From HGM05190 sp964394205 (GTDB lineage: Bacteria; Bacteroidota; Bacteroidia; Bacteroidales; Muribaculaceae), in assembly GCA_964394205.1 (NCBI GenBank), contig CAYMVS010000001.1:14228-78227 (forward strand): 64,000 nt of DNA, in the 5' to 3' direction. Below the pieces are notes generated by a model, which saw nothing but the letters and a program-made list of their open reading frames with translations, was not told the origin of the DNA and did no database searches. Made by a program: the position numbers and the translations under genes. Shown here piece after piece: positions 1 through 9,584 of the stretch; within the stretch, counting starts at the first letter, position 1, and the number at the start of each line of letters is the position of its first letter.

Positions 1-698
1 TCAACACCAAAGTCGTTTTGCAACACTTGAACAACCGATGATGCCCTGAGAGCCGACAGATCCCAATTGTTGCGTATATTCGTGCGTGAGATGGGCACAT
101 TGTCTGTGTTGCCCTCGACAAGCACATCATAGTCCTTGTAGTCTTTGATAATTTTGGCAATTTTGCTGAGAGTCTCCATAGCACGGTCACTCACCTCATA
201 GCTGCCGCTCTTGAAGAGCATGTTGTCGGCAAGAGAAATGTAAACAACACCCTTCAACACTTTGATGTCAACCTCCTTGAGCTCGTCGCGTGACAGCGAG
301 CGGGTCAGATTGTTTGTCAGCACCATGTTGAGCGAGTCGCTCTTGCTTTTTGCCGATACGAGTTCCTTGATGTAACGGTTTGAGGCATTGATTTCGTCAA
401 CAAGTTTTGAGATGTTGATATTTCCCTGAGAGTTTTGCTGGATGCTTTGGTCGAGCGAAGCTTTCAGGGCGGCGTAGGCCTGCTTAAGCTCAGCATTCTG
501 ACGACGGGCTTCATCAAGCATTGCCTGAAGGCTCTGATTGCCCGTGCGGTTCTCTGTCAGGGCCAGCTGTGACTCGTTATACTTTCCTGTCAGGGTTTCA
601 TATTTACTTTCAAGCGCAGCATACTTTTTTTTGCTGACACATCCCGGCAGGGTGAGCGACATTGCCACCACTACAATTGCAAATGATCCAAATCTCAT
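1..698 (-). CDS. OmpA-family lipoprotein, C-terminus cut by window edge
   Basis: The first 232 residues of an outer-membrane lipoprotein whose C-terminal domain binds peptidoglycan. The ATG at 698 is followed by a lipoprotein signal with lipobox LPGC (Cys20), then about 80 residues rich in Gln, Glu and Ala that look like coiled coil (residues 25-90), then the start of an OmpA/MotB fold from about residue 140, with the motif NTDNVPIS that matches the family GHTDNVPI signature. The gene continues past base 1, so the end of the OmpA domain is not seen. It is separated from the upstream esterase gene by a terminator hairpin (736-774), so it is likely transcribed alone. Seen: signal, lipobox, OmpA motif. 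Known: such proteins tether the outer membrane to the cell wall. I am sure of the family, not of any specific role. Confidence 0.85.
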   Translation of the reverse strand, partial: MRFGSFAIVVVAMSLTLPGCVSKKKYAALESKYETLTGKYNESQLALTENRTGNQSLQAMLDEARRQNAELKQAYAALKASLDQSIQQNSQGNINISKLVDEINASNRYIKELVSAKSKSDSLNMVLTNNLTRSLSRDELKEVDIKVLKGVVYISLADNMLFKSGSYEVSDRAMETLSKIAKIIKDYKDYDVLVEGNTDNVPISRTNIRNNWDLSALRASSVVQVLQNDFGV

Positions 699-735
699 AG
701 TGTAATATTCTTTATAAAGTTGAAAAGCGGTTTAG

Positions 736-774
736 TAAAAATCCTCGTCAATATATAAACATTAGACGAGGATT
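736..774 (-). terminator. Intrinsic terminator after the esterase gene
   Basis: On the minus strand a perfect 10-bp stem (740-749 with 765-774) closes a 15-nt loop and is followed by five T residues. It ends the transcription unit that carries the esterase and the PQQ-like protein. Confidence 0.75.
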
Positions 775-850
775 AAAGTTTTTGGTTTAGAAGGAGTGTA
801 ATTTTTTTTAACTCCGGGACGACACCAACGTTAGGGTAGAATTGAGTCTC

Positions 851-1744
851 TTACCCCTTGCGGCTCGATTTTCTCTTCTGTTTACCTTTAGGCTTTGTCG
901 AGGCGATATTCTTTGAGCCGCGCTTCACCTTAGAGGCTGTGGTCTGTTTGTTTCCACGGGTGCTCTTGAGGCCGCTGTAAGCTCCCTGCATGGCGTTTTC
1001 AATGGCAAACGTGGGGAAAATCTTACGCGATTTGTCTTTCAAAGTGTGACGGAAAAGCCACTCATAGCTCTCGTCGAGATAGAACATGCGGGCGGGTCGC
1101 GAGTGATTCATGCCCGGCACACGGTTGTAGGCAAGGCGCATCGTTCCGGCGGGACCGGCAGCCTCTCTCATGGCAGCGACAACCTTGTCACTTTGAGCCA
1201 CAGTCACGGCATTGTCGGCTGTGCCGTGGATGATCCACAGAGGCACCTGATTCAACCCCGACAGGTCTCTGACCGAGCCACCGCCACACATGGCTATCGC
1301 CGCTGCTATGCGGTCGGGATAGGTGGCGGCAAGATCTATCGTACCATAACCGCCCAGACTCATGCCAATCACATAAACGCGGTCATAATCAATATTGTAG
1401 TTATCACTCACCCAGTCGAGCACATTCATCACCTTTTTGGGGCTCCATGCGCCGCCGGGATTTTGAGGAGCAATCACAAACGCGTCAAGCTGACGGCCCT
1501 TCTCGATGGCATCGATTGTGCCATAGCGTTTCACCTTGTTAAGATCGTTGCCACACAGGCTGGCTCCGTGAAGAAAAATGACAACCGGCTTGGGATCGTC
1601 AGTTTCAACATCGGTGGGATTATACAACCAAAAATTGTAACCGTCGCCGACAGTGCCACGATGAGCTGTCAGACTTGAGGCCATCGCGGCGCCAAGTGTA
1701 ACTACTGTCAATAATGCTGCTGTGAGGAGTCTTTTTAAGTTCAT
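851..1744 (-). CDS. Secreted alpha/beta-hydrolase esterase (PHB-depolymerase/dienelactone-hydrolase type)
   Basis: A 297-residue exported serine hydrolase. Residues 1-23 are a signal peptide. The oxyanion-side motif FLHG is at 57-60, the nucleophile elbow GMSLGG places Ser129, the acid is probably Asp177 in HGTADNAV and the base His214 in GMNHSRP, so the catalytic triad is complete. The last 60 residues are very basic (Lys/Arg/Ser rich) and look disordered, which is unusual for the family. The gene lies 17 nt downstream of the PQQ-like lipoprotein gene and beyond that a GH28 and a PL9 enzyme, so removal of acetyl, methyl or feruloyl esters from pectin is a reasonable guess. The substrate cannot be read from the sequence. 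Confidence 0.75.
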   Translation of the reverse strand: MNLKRLLTAALLTVVTLGAAMASSLTAHRGTVGDGYNFWLYNPTDVETDDPKPVVIFLHGASLCGNDLNKVKRYGTIDAIEKGRQLDAFVIAPQNPGGAWSPKKVMNVLDWVSDNYNIDYDRVYVIGMSLGGYGTIDLAATYPDRIAAAIAMCGGGSVRDLSGLNQVPLWIIHGTADNAVTVAQSDKVVAAMREAAGPAGTMRLAYNRVPGMNHSRPARMFYLDESYEWLFRHTLKDKSRKIFPTFAIENAMQGAYSGLKSTRGNKQTTASKVKRGSKNIASTKPKGKQKRKSSRKG

Positions 1745-1761
1745 AACAAGTTGTACTTTTT

Positions 1762-3336
1762 TTATTTTATCGACATGCGATATATTTTGTCGCCACGCGA
1801 GCCAACCACAAGCGAGTTGCCAATAACCACGGGTGACGACTCAAAGTTATTTCCAATATGTTCAGTGAATATTATCTTGCCGTCACGAGGGCTGATGAGA
1901 TAGACATTGCCGGTGCAATCGGCTGTAAATACAGTCAGCTCATATTTCTCATTGAGAAAACCGACCGGTGACGACCATGAGTAATATTTTAACCGTGTTT
2001 TGTAAACGATCTCGCCGGTTGTGCGTTTCATGGCCATAAAGACGCCGTTTTGACCGCCTTCGTTTAACACACAGTTTGCAAATATCAAATCCTTGCAGTT
2101 GCCGGTGCCGGGCAGAACAGTGCCGTAAAAACCGCCGTCAAAGTGTTTCTCGCCGACATTGGCACGGCGTGCCGGCACCTTGGCGAGCCACATCTCTTTG
2201 CCGTCAAGCGCGTTGAGTTTGACCATCTTGGCCTCGCCTGTACCCTGTTTGTCCACTTCACAACCTACATAAAGGTAGGGGACACCGTCTTCAACCTCGA
2301 GCACAATAGAGGCGTCAATGTCGTCGGCCAACGTGTAGCGCCAGACGGGTTTCATCGTGTCGAGATTGACAGCGATGATATTGCCGGCATTGTCGGCAAT
2401 AAAGCCATAGTTGTGATAGATGCTCATCGATGACTCGATGCCGGGAGCCTGACCGTTGACGGTATATCTCAAGACAGAGTGGATTGACACTTTTCCGGGA
2501 GCTACGTTGAGTTTATAGAACGAGCCGTTCTCGCCGGGTCTAAAAACAAATTGACCCAACCTGAGTGCCGACGAGTCGTATGCTCCCCAACGGCGCTGAG
2601 CCTTGGGGTCCTCGCCAAACACATCGACCACCTCATGCTTGTTAAGGTCGATGACAACAGCGCCAAAGGGGCGCTCGGCCGGCACACCGTGGCCAACATA
2701 GAGATTGCCGTTAAGTGTAGGGTCAAGCGATATGGTTCCTTTAATCGGATTACCGACAGCGATGGCTTCGCGTGATGCCTTTCCGGTCTCAAAGTTGATG
2801 AAATAAACGCGCCCGGCAAGCGAGCCGAGTATAATCTCACGTTTCCCGAAGTCGGCTGTTGTGCCCGGGGTAGACTTTATTTTTGCAATCATGCTGTCGG
2901 GCCACTCTACATATAACGGTTGGCCGGTCCATCCCGTGCCACCGCCCCAGCTTCCAAAGCCGGTCGAGCGGTTGTCGGCACCTGTAATGAAAGTCCAGTC
3001 AACCGTCACTGTTGTGGGGTTTCCCTTTACCTTACCACCAAAATCGGCCTGTCGCCCCATCCCTTTACGGAATGTCAGAGAGCCGGGAGCATCAGCGTAG
3101 AGGTCGGTTAAATCAACAACCTTACCCGAAGTGGTGTCGCGTTGGTCAATGGTAAACCTGACAGCCTGGGTCGAGGGATACATGGTGTCGGGCAGCGCGT
3201 TGATTATCTCTACTTTGGGAGATTGTGATTCAACCGAGTCAGTGTCATTATCAACCCCATTACCCCTCCGGTCGTTGGCCGAGGTGCATGAGCAGATGGT
3301 AATAAATGTCAAAATTGCTGATTGGTAAATCTTCAT
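1762..3336 (-). CDS. PQQ-like beta-propeller lipoprotein
   Basis: A 524-residue protein with a short lipoprotein-like signal (CSCTSA near residue 15-20) and a series of beta-propeller blades of the PQQ/WD40-like type: repeated patterns such as GRVYFINFETG, GNIIAVNLDT, MVKLNALDGKEMWLA and GNVYLISPRDGKI run from about residue 160 to the end. No PQQ-binding dehydrogenase active-site residues are evident, so it is probably a binding or scaffold protein on the cell surface or in the periplasm. It has its own promoter (3385-3415) and leads a two-gene unit with the esterase at 851-1744. The upstream neighbours are pectin enzymes, so a role in handling plant cell-wall fragments is possible but only inferred from position. 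Confidence 0.7.
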   Translation of the reverse strand: MKIYQSAILTFITICSCTSANDRRGNGVDNDTDSVESQSPKVEIINALPDTMYPSTQAVRFTIDQRDTTSGKVVDLTDLYADAPGSLTFRKGMGRQADFGGKVKGNPTTVTVDWTFITGADNRSTGFGSWGGGTGWTGQPLYVEWPDSMIAKIKSTPGTTADFGKREIILGSLAGRVYFINFETGKASREAIAVGNPIKGTISLDPTLNGNLYVGHGVPAERPFGAVVIDLNKHEVVDVFGEDPKAQRRWGAYDSSALRLGQFVFRPGENGSFYKLNVAPGKVSIHSVLRYTVNGQAPGIESSMSIYHNYGFIADNAGNIIAVNLDTMKPVWRYTLADDIDASIVLEVEDGVPYLYVGCEVDKQGTGEAKMVKLNALDGKEMWLAKVPARRANVGEKHFDGGFYGTVLPGTGNCKDLIFANCVLNEGGQNGVFMAMKRTTGEIVYKTRLKYYSWSSPVGFLNEKYELTVFTADCTGNVYLISPRDGKIIFTEHIGNNFESSPVVIGNSLVVGSRGDKIYRMSIK

Positions 3337-3384
3337 CTTTGATGGTTATACTTTGTTGACAATTAGGAATCACAATTCCAACAA

Positions 3385-3415
3385 CAAAGATAGACTTTTG
3401 CCCTTTGACAGCCAA
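3385..3415 (-). promoter_or_regulatory. Bacteroidetes-type promoter for the PQQ-like gene
   Basis: On the minus strand TTG (3413-3415), a 20-bp spacer and TATCTTTG (3385-3392) match the Bacteroidetes primary sigma factor consensus. It implies a start near 3378 and a leader of about 40 nt. Confidence 0.65.
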
Positions 3416-3489
3416 TCTTTTTGACTTTAATTGCCGATAATTGTTAAAAATTAACAAAGACACATAATGAACCGAGATAATTTTAACAT

Positions 3490-4866
3490 TTATTGTCGTT
3501 CAAATATTTTGTCGGCAGCACTCACTTGAGTTGGTACTCCGGCTCTTCCTCCAATAAAGCAATTGTTCAAGGTGACATCAACAGCATTTTCAATCGATAT
3601 GCTTGAGTGAGCCGAGTTACACTCCACTCCATTTAAATGAATATCCCTCACCGGCAGGCTTTTAACACCCTGAATAACTATTGCGGCATGAAAGACAGAG
3701 TCGGCTGTAAGGGTGTCAACACAAATGTTGCCTATTCGGGTAAACTTGTCATTTCCGGCACCCTCGCCGGCATAGGAGGCCGTGACATAAAAAAGATCTT
3801 CAACATTGCCAAACCGACAGTTGTTTACCCACACGTTTTCAACAAAACCGCCGCGGTCGGGATTGGTTTTCAAATAGATGCCACGCTTGCAATAGCCGGC
3901 GGCATCACAATTCTCAATTATCACGTTGCGTATGCCACCCGACAGCTCGCTACCCAACACCACGGCGTGCAACCCTTTGAAATGGCAGTTCCTGATGACA
4001 ATATTTTGGCACGGTGGTGTTGACGCAAGCCGGCCGTCATTGTCGCGGCCGCTCTTGATGGCGATGTTGTCATCTCCATTGTCAAACCATATATCCTCTA
4101 TCAGTATATCCTTGGAACTCTCGGGGTCGATACCGTCGTTGTTGACCAATTTTGCATCATAACGTATTCCCCGACATATAATATTCTGGCTCTTAAGAAG
4201 ATGGACACACCAAAAGGGAGAGTTAACAATCTTCACATCACTGATAGTGACATTTTTGCAGTTGTAGAACTGTATGAGATGGGGTCGGAGGTAATCGCCG
4301 TTGCCAAACACGCGGCTTTCAAATGGTGTCTCTTCATGATTCAACCGGCGCGAGCGGGCCTGGGCCGGTTTTTGGAGAGGTCGCCAGGTGGCAAATGTGG
4401 TAATCGCGTTGCCGTCGATTGTTCCACTGCCTGTGATAGCGACATTCTCTGCATTGAAAGCACGAATCATCGGGGAATAGTTGCGGCAATATGTACCCTC
4501 CCAAGAGGTATCAACAATAGGGTATAGCGCGGGGTTAGGGTCAAAGAGCAGTTTTGCACCCTCCATAAGATGCAGCTCGACTCCCGATAACAGATTGACC
4601 GGACCGCCGATCAGATAAGTGCCGTCGGGAACAATAACGACACCGCCGCCACGCCGCGAGGTCTGCCCAATGGCTTTCTCAAAAGCCCGGCGACAGTCAT
4701 GACGACCGTCTCCACGGGCACCGAATTTCACAACCGTCACAGAGTCAGGTCTTATCCCGGCTCCGGTTATATTTGACAGAATACTGTCACGCAACGATAT
4801 AAAATTGGTAGCAGCGACCGACATCGATGCCAGCGCCGCTACCAAAATAAGACTCAATCGTTTCAT
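3490..4866 (-). CDS. Glycoside hydrolase family 28 (polygalacturonase-like)
   Basis: A 458-residue secreted parallel beta-helix enzyme that should cleave alpha-1,4 galacturonic links of pectin. Signal peptide residues 1-19. The N-terminal segment VVKFGARGDGRHDC is typical of bacterial GH28. The family's acidic residues are present as NNDGID (Asp244) and GDD (Asp265, Asp266). The usual GHG site reads GSE (306-308), as in many Bacteroidetes members, and the RxK site is RGIYLK (Arg328, Lys333). The ATG overlaps the stop of the upstream PL9 gene by four bases (ATGA), which implies translational coupling. Product and operon context agree on pectin breakdown. Exo or endo action cannot be told from the sequence. 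Confidence 0.85.
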   Translation of the reverse strand: MKRLSLILVAALASMSVAATNFISLRDSILSNITGAGIRPDSVTVVKFGARGDGRHDCRRAFEKAIGQTSRRGGGVVIVPDGTYLIGGPVNLLSGVELHLMEGAKLLFDPNPALYPIVDTSWEGTYCRNYSPMIRAFNAENVAITGSGTIDGNAITTFATWRPLQKPAQARSRRLNHEETPFESRVFGNGDYLRPHLIQFYNCKNVTISDVKIVNSPFWCVHLLKSQNIICRGIRYDAKLVNNDGIDPESSKDILIEDIWFDNGDDNIAIKSGRDNDGRLASTPPCQNIVIRNCHFKGLHAVVLGSELSGGIRNVIIENCDAAGYCKRGIYLKTNPDRGGFVENVWVNNCRFGNVEDLFYVTASYAGEGAGNDKFTRIGNICVDTLTADSVFHAAIVIQGVKSLPVRDIHLNGVECNSAHSSISIENAVDVTLNNCFIGGRAGVPTQVSAADKIFERQ

Positions 4867-7625
4867 TTAACGACAATTTTTGCTGAATGTATCTTGCCAT
4901 CGATAGATGCCGACACAACATATATCCCCGGGGTGAGATCGGAGGATATGGGGAATGTATATTCGGCTCCGGTCTCGAGTGTGCCGAGACTCATAGATGA
5001 TGCCAACGTGCCGGTTGTGGTGTAGATGTTAACATCGACCCCGGCGGTAGCGGGTACAGCAACCTTTAGCAGCCACTCCGAGCCACGACCCGACGATGCA
5101 ACCTCAAAAACAGTAGTTGTCTCGTTTGTCATGATCATCTGCACGCCCGACATCGGTTCACCTTCCTGACACTCATAGGGGCCAAGATCGCGGCCTTTGC
5201 CGTAGATAACCTGATGGAGGAAGGGGAACTCGTCGGTATAGGGCACCTTGATGTCAAGACCGGCATCAATCAGCTTGCTGCCACTCTTTAGACGGGCAAA
5301 ACGAACCGGCATTGAGCCGTCCTCACCACGGGGAGCGAGAGCGTCGGCCTCGTCAAGGCTCACATAGTCGCTGCGGCTGAAGTCGGTAATTACATTGTTA
5401 CAGAATGTTTTGCCGGGATTGGGTGTCACTCCGAGCGCATTGTTGCTTTCAGTGCCGACGAGTATCTCCTGGCGGCCAAAGCAAACGTTGTTGTAGAACT
5501 GAGAATTGGCGCCACCGCCCGACTCAAACATGAAGTCATAGCCATTATCAAAAGCAAGACCGCCAATCACGACATGACCGCCCTTGTGACTATTGCAGTC
5601 AAAACCCTTTGTCGAGCCTGACTTGTCGCAACCAAAGGCTACACAATTGTAGGCATAGTGAACACCTTGAGAGCTGCCGCCGCTGCCGTTGCCACCAAGT
5701 TTGATACCATTGCCGTTGCCCGAGAAACCCGGGCCTTTGTCAAAGTAGTCATAAACCCATGTGTGGTCTTCGGCTTTGCCCGACTCCCAAGCCCAACATT
5801 CAATCAGGACGACGTCATAGTCTGTCTCATAGAGGTCCCAGGCATCATCACTGTTACGCCATGCACGACAGCGTATAAAACGGTTGCCCTTACCGTTGTG
5901 CATCTTGCAGGCAAAACCATCGGCATCGCTGCCATAGTTTGCGTCAAAGTCACAGTTGTGATGGCTGTCACAGTCGATAATATCATTGTAGGCACAGAAC
6001 GAACCATCGTTTTTTGAGCCGTGACCGCTTGCCGAGAAGTCGTGTCCGAAACCGAGCTGAATACCGGTGTCGAGATTGTGGCTGAACTCACAACGCTCGA
6101 TACGGTTATGGCTACCCTCGAGCTTGATGGCATTGTCGGCCGCATGAGTGAAATGGATGCCGTAGATGTGCCAGTAGTCACCGGTGATGAGCATACCGCG
6201 GTCTCCAACTTTGCTGCGGTCACGGTTGCAGTCAATAAGCTGCTGCTCAAAGTCTAAAATGGGGTGCTCGCCGTTGTAGGGGAGGATTGAGATGGGCGCA
6301 TCGGCGGTTCCCGAGTTTTTGATGCGGACGGTCAGCTTGCCGCTGCTGTCACGCCATGTGAAATGGTAGCGGCCGCCACGACAGTAGATAACGTCGCCGG
6401 GGAGAGCTGCATTGACAGCTTTTTGCAGATTGAGCCAGGGGTGCTCAAGCGAGCCGTCGCCGGTATCGTCATTGCCGTCGGGGGCAATAAAATATTCAAA
6501 ATTGTCATTGTCGGCACCACGTCCCTTGAGGGTTATCTCTTTGACAAGGTCGCCACAGGTGACGGTGACGACATCCTCATAGTCGGCAAAGGCGGTAGGG
6601 GAGAAGAATACCTCGACCGAGGCCTCGAGGGTCGAGCCGGTGTAGTTGACGGTTGTGGTGTTCAAGCCATCGGCAAATGTGAAGCAGCTCGATTTAGGCA
6701 AGGTGAGAGTGACGGTGCCGTCTTTGGGCTCAAGGTAGGCGCCGGTGATTGTCACCAGGCGAGATTTTGTCGTTCCAACCTTGGTGTTCTTGAAGTCAAT
6801 GGCTTGGGCCGGAACGTTTATCACCGGCACAGTCAGTGTGGTAAAGGTCACCTTGGCTACCGAAGAGGTCAGATAGTTGATGGTTTCACCCTCACCGTTG
6901 TACTCAAAAACAGCCACGGTGTAGGTGCGCCCCGGTTGAAGACCTGAAATTGATTGAGAGGTCACGTCGCCCACGACCAGAACGGTGATGCCGTCGACAG
7001 TTGTCGGCACCCGGGTGTAGGCTGTTCCGTCGACGGGAGTCCAGTTGAGAGCCGGGCCCTCGGCGAAAGCCACAAGTCGGCCCGAGCCATTTCCCTTTGT
7101 GATGGCGAGTGTAGCGCCATCACCTTCAATTGAAGTCGTGGCCACGACAGGAGCTGTGGTTGGCTCGCCGGCAAGATTAACATAATTGATAGTGATGTCG
7201 TCGACATAGATTGTGGCGCTCTTGCATGTGAAGCGAACCAATACCGGCTCGGACATGCTCAACGTCACCGAGTGAGAGGCGCTGCCGTAGGATGAGCTTG
7301 AAGAAACTTTTGACGAGCCTATCTGTGTCCAGGAAGAGCCGCCGTCGGCCGATGCCTCGACCACGAGCTCTTTGTTACTTCCCGAGCCGCGATGCTTGTA
7401 GGCCACAGAGGTTATACCGGTGATGGCCGGAGTTGTCAGCGTGGCGTTACTACCCATCGCCGCACGGTTGCTGCCGTTGTCTTTTTTGATTGTTACCGAG
7501 CCGGAGGTTTTCCAATCACCGGGGATTGAACCCGACTCAAAGTCCTCAACGAGGACAGCGGCCTGTGAGCTTAAACCGAGAGTTAAAGCAAAGGCCGCTA
7601 AGATTGCAGTTAAGTTTGTTCTCAT
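4863..7625 (-). CDS. Secreted PL9-family pectate lyase with T9SS signal
   Basis: A 920-residue multidomain protein. Order: signal peptide (1-22), a jelly-roll-like N-terminal module (25-150), a fibronectin III-like module (155-265), an Ig-like module (270-372), a PL9 parallel beta-helix (about 376-800) and a type IX secretion type A C-terminal domain ending in GIYVVSASIDGKIHSAKIVV. PL9 identity rests on DGFACKMHNGKGNRFIRCRA followed by NSDDAWDLYE; Lys574 is in the position of the catalytic lysine of Pel9A. I start at ATG 7625, not at the further upstream codon, because the signal peptide begins there and the promoter (7646-7675) lies between the two. Pectate lyases cleave polygalacturonate by Ca-dependent elimination. 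Coupled to the GH28 gene by an ATGA overlap. Confidence 0.85.
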   Translation of the reverse strand: MRTNLTAILAAFALTLGLSSQAAVLVEDFESGSIPGDWKTSGSVTIKKDNGSNRAAMGSNATLTTPAITGITSVAYKHRGSGSNKELVVEASADGGSSWTQIGSSKVSSSSSYGSASHSVTLSMSEPVLVRFTCKSATIYVDDITINYVNLAGEPTTAPVVATTSIEGDGATLAITKGNGSGRLVAFAEGPALNWTPVDGTAYTRVPTTVDGITVLVVGDVTSQSISGLQPGRTYTVAVFEYNGEGETINYLTSSVAKVTFTTLTVPVINVPAQAIDFKNTKVGTTKSRLVTITGAYLEPKDGTVTLTLPKSSCFTFADGLNTTTVNYTGSTLEASVEVFFSPTAFADYEDVVTVTCGDLVKEITLKGRGADNDNFEYFIAPDGNDDTGDGSLEHPWLNLQKAVNAALPGDVIYCRGGRYHFTWRDSSGKLTVRIKNSGTADAPISILPYNGEHPILDFEQQLIDCNRDRSKVGDRGMLITGDYWHIYGIHFTHAADNAIKLEGSHNRIERCEFSHNLDTGIQLGFGHDFSASGHGSKNDGSFCAYNDIIDCDSHHNCDFDANYGSDADGFACKMHNGKGNRFIRCRAWRNSDDAWDLYETDYDVVLIECWAWESGKAEDHTWVYDYFDKGPGFSGNGNGIKLGGNGSGGSSQGVHYAYNCVAFGCDKSGSTKGFDCNSHKGGHVVIGGLAFDNGYDFMFESGGGANSQFYNNVCFGRQEILVGTESNNALGVTPNPGKTFCNNVITDFSRSDYVSLDEADALAPRGEDGSMPVRFARLKSGSKLIDAGLDIKVPYTDEFPFLHQVIYGKGRDLGPYECQEGEPMSGVQMIMTNETTTVFEVASSGRGSEWLLKVAVPATAGVDVNIYTTTGTLASSMSLGTLETGAEYTFPISSDLTPGIYVVSASIDGKIHSAKIVVK

Positions 7626-7645
7626 AGGTATATGTTTGGTCGGTG

Positions 7646-7675
7646 CAAAAATAGCGGTTTGACACAACATTTCAA
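7646..7675 (-). promoter_or_regulatory. Promoter of the PL9-GH28 operon
   Basis: TTG (7673-7675), 19-bp spacer, TATTTTTG (7646-7653) on the minus strand. A near-perfect Bacteroidetes promoter that fixes the PL9 start at 7625 with a leader of about 15 nt. Confidence 0.75.
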
Positions 7676-7711
7676 AGGGTTCAGGTGTTTAATTAATAAA
7701 TATTCATCACT

Positions 7712-8587
7712 ATGCCATCTAAGTTGATACACATTCTGCCTATAGTATTACTGACTTTTCTCACCACATTGAAAGGTGAGGGCAGAGAGTTACAACCCGT
7801 CACCCCCGACAATATTGAGGTCGCGACGGTGCTCGACGCGGTTGACTCGGGTATTGTCGAGACCGACATCACGACGATTTCGGAGACCGTGCCTGAGTTT
7901 GTGTCCAGTAAGAATGTCACGCTTTATGACTTTCCCTACTCGATGACACGCTCGCTGCCAAACTGGAAAAACATGTGGGTCAACACAGGAGTGCTGTTTG
8001 CCGGTGGATTTACTGCTTTGGGAGTTCTTGAGCTGCTTCCCGAGAATGCCACGGCATGGAATAAGGAGGACAACCGGTCGCTTTTCAAACGCTATGCCGA
8101 CCACTTCCGTGCCGGCCCAGTGTGGGACGGCGATCAGGCGATATTCAACGCCATTCTCCACCCCTACGCAGGCGGTGCATACTACATGTCGGCCCGTTCC
8201 CAAGGGTTCAATGTGCTTGGGTCACTGGTTTACTGTATCGGCATTTCAACTTTCTTCTGGGAATATGGCATTGAGTGTTTCATGGAAGTTCCCTCGATGC
8301 AGGATCTGGTCATCACCCCGCTTGGCGGAGCCGTTGTTGGCGAGGCGTTCTATGTGCTGAAACGTCACATAGTAAACCACGATTACCGGCTGTTTGGCTC
8401 AAAAGTGATTGGTAATATCGTGGTGTTTATCATTGACCCAGTCAACGAGGTGATAGGCCTGTTTCGTGGAAATCCCGCTCGCGACCGTCACTATGGCGCC
8501 CGCCAAAACAAAAACACTACATCTGTTTCCTCTTTCCTCTCACCGACATCAGGTGGCCTTTGCTTGAATTTAAGTTTGACTTTTTAA
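7712..8587 (+). CDS. DUF3943 membrane-associated protein
   Basis: A 291-residue protein with an N-terminal signal or anchor (about residues 1-22). The middle section carries the features of DUF3943: AILHPYAGGAYYMSARS, GISTFFWEYGIECFMEVPSM, then DLVITPLGGAVVGEAFY. Known members are outer- or inner-membrane proteins of unknown function, often next to lipid or envelope genes. Several hydrophobic stretches in 95-215 could be membrane segments. It is divergent from the pectin genes and 10 nt ahead of a PCMD-like protein, so the two are probably co-transcribed. I saw no convincing promoter in the 36 nt between the PL9 promoter and this ATG. Function unknown. Confidence 0.75.
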   Translation: MPSKLIHILPIVLLTFLTTLKGEGRELQPVTPDNIEVATVLDAVDSGIVETDITTISETVPEFVSSKNVTLYDFPYSMTRSLPNWKNMWVNTGVLFAGGFTALGVLELLPENATAWNKEDNRSLFKRYADHFRAGPVWDGDQAIFNAILHPYAGGAYYMSARSQGFNVLGSLVYCIGISTFFWEYGIECFMEVPSMQDLVITPLGGAVVGEAFYVLKRHIVNHDYRLFGSKVIGNIVVFIIDPVNEVIGLFRGNPARDRHYGARQNKNTTSVSSFLSPTSGGLCLNLSLTF

Positions 8588-8597
8588 TATTAGAAAT

Positions 8598-9563
8598 ATG
8601 ACATACAAGAGTTTAATAATCGCAGCTGCCGCTATGACGGGAGTTGCAGGCAGCAACTTCATTCAAGCCGGAGGGGTTGAGCGCATTAAATATGGAGACA
8701 TGAACGGTTGGGTCACACGCAATATCAAGGAGTCAGCCGTTATCGGTGGCAATCAAAAGAAGGTCTATGCCATCGGGCCGACCTGCACCCTGGGCGACAA
8801 ACCTTATCACAATATGGGAGAGTCGCCGTGGGCCACATCAAACGTGCTTGCAAAAGTCTCGGGAATCACCAAGACATCCAACGCCGTGTACCCGGCCACA
8901 CGGTCGGGAGCCGACAAGTGTGCGCGGCTGACCACCCAGATGGAGCAGGTGAAAGTGTTGGGAGTAATCAACATGGATGTGATGGTGGCAGGCTCGATGT
9001 TTTTAGGGGAGATGGTAGAGCCCATTAAGAGCACCTCAAATCCCTACTCAAAAATGAACATGGGTGTGCCTTATACCAAACGACCTACTGCTCTGGTGTT
9101 TGACTACAAATTGGAATGTCCCAATGTGAACACCCGCACCAAGTCGACCGGTTTTTCGTCAAAAAAGACCCTTCAGGGTCGCGATGCCGCTGTGGTGTTT
9201 GTCTTTCTGCAGAGACGGTGGGAGGATGCCGACGGTAACATCCACGCCAAGCGAGTAGGCACGGGCGGTCAGAAATTTTCAACCACGACTCCGTGGCACA
9301 ACGGTCACCGCGTCCCCATCCGTTACGGCAATGCCTCCACACAGCCGGGTTATAGCCAATATCTTGCCCTGCGCAGCGGCTCAAATGCCTATTATGCCCG
9401 CAATTCAAAGGGTCGGCTTGTCCCGGTGAAAGAGGAAGGATGGGATGACCCCAATGCTACACCGACCCACGCCATCGTGATGTTCAGCGCAGGCAGCGGT
9501 GAGCCATACGTTGGCACCGAGGGACTGACCCTCTACGTTGACAACGTAGGATTCGGATTCTGA
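8598..9563 (+). CDS. PCMD-like secreted protein
   Basis: A 321-residue exported protein with a signal peptide (residues 1-24) and no lipobox. The body resembles the PCMD fold (putative carbohydrate metabolism domain): an early YGDMNGWV segment, many Gly/Thr-rich strands, a NVLAKV...TRSGADKCARL stretch, and the typical ending TLYVDNVGFGF, which matches the LYVDDFTF/LTVDNLSL ends of the two other PCMD proteins in this window. It follows the DUF3943 gene by 10 nt. PCMD proteins are thought to bind or process surface carbohydrate, but biochemical evidence is thin, so no reaction is assigned. Confidence 0.65.
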   Translation: MTYKSLIIAAAAMTGVAGSNFIQAGGVERIKYGDMNGWVTRNIKESAVIGGNQKKVYAIGPTCTLGDKPYHNMGESPWATSNVLAKVSGITKTSNAVYPATRSGADKCARLTTQMEQVKVLGVINMDVMVAGSMFLGEMVEPIKSTSNPYSKMNMGVPYTKRPTALVFDYKLECPNVNTRTKSTGFSSKKTLQGRDAAVVFVFLQRRWEDADGNIHAKRVGTGGQKFSTTTPWHNGHRVPIRYGNASTQPGYSQYLALRSGSNAYYARNSKGRLVPVKEEGWDDPNATPTHAIVMFSAGSGEPYVGTEGLTLYVDNVGFGF

Positions 9564-9584
9564 CAGATATTAAGGGTATAGGCC

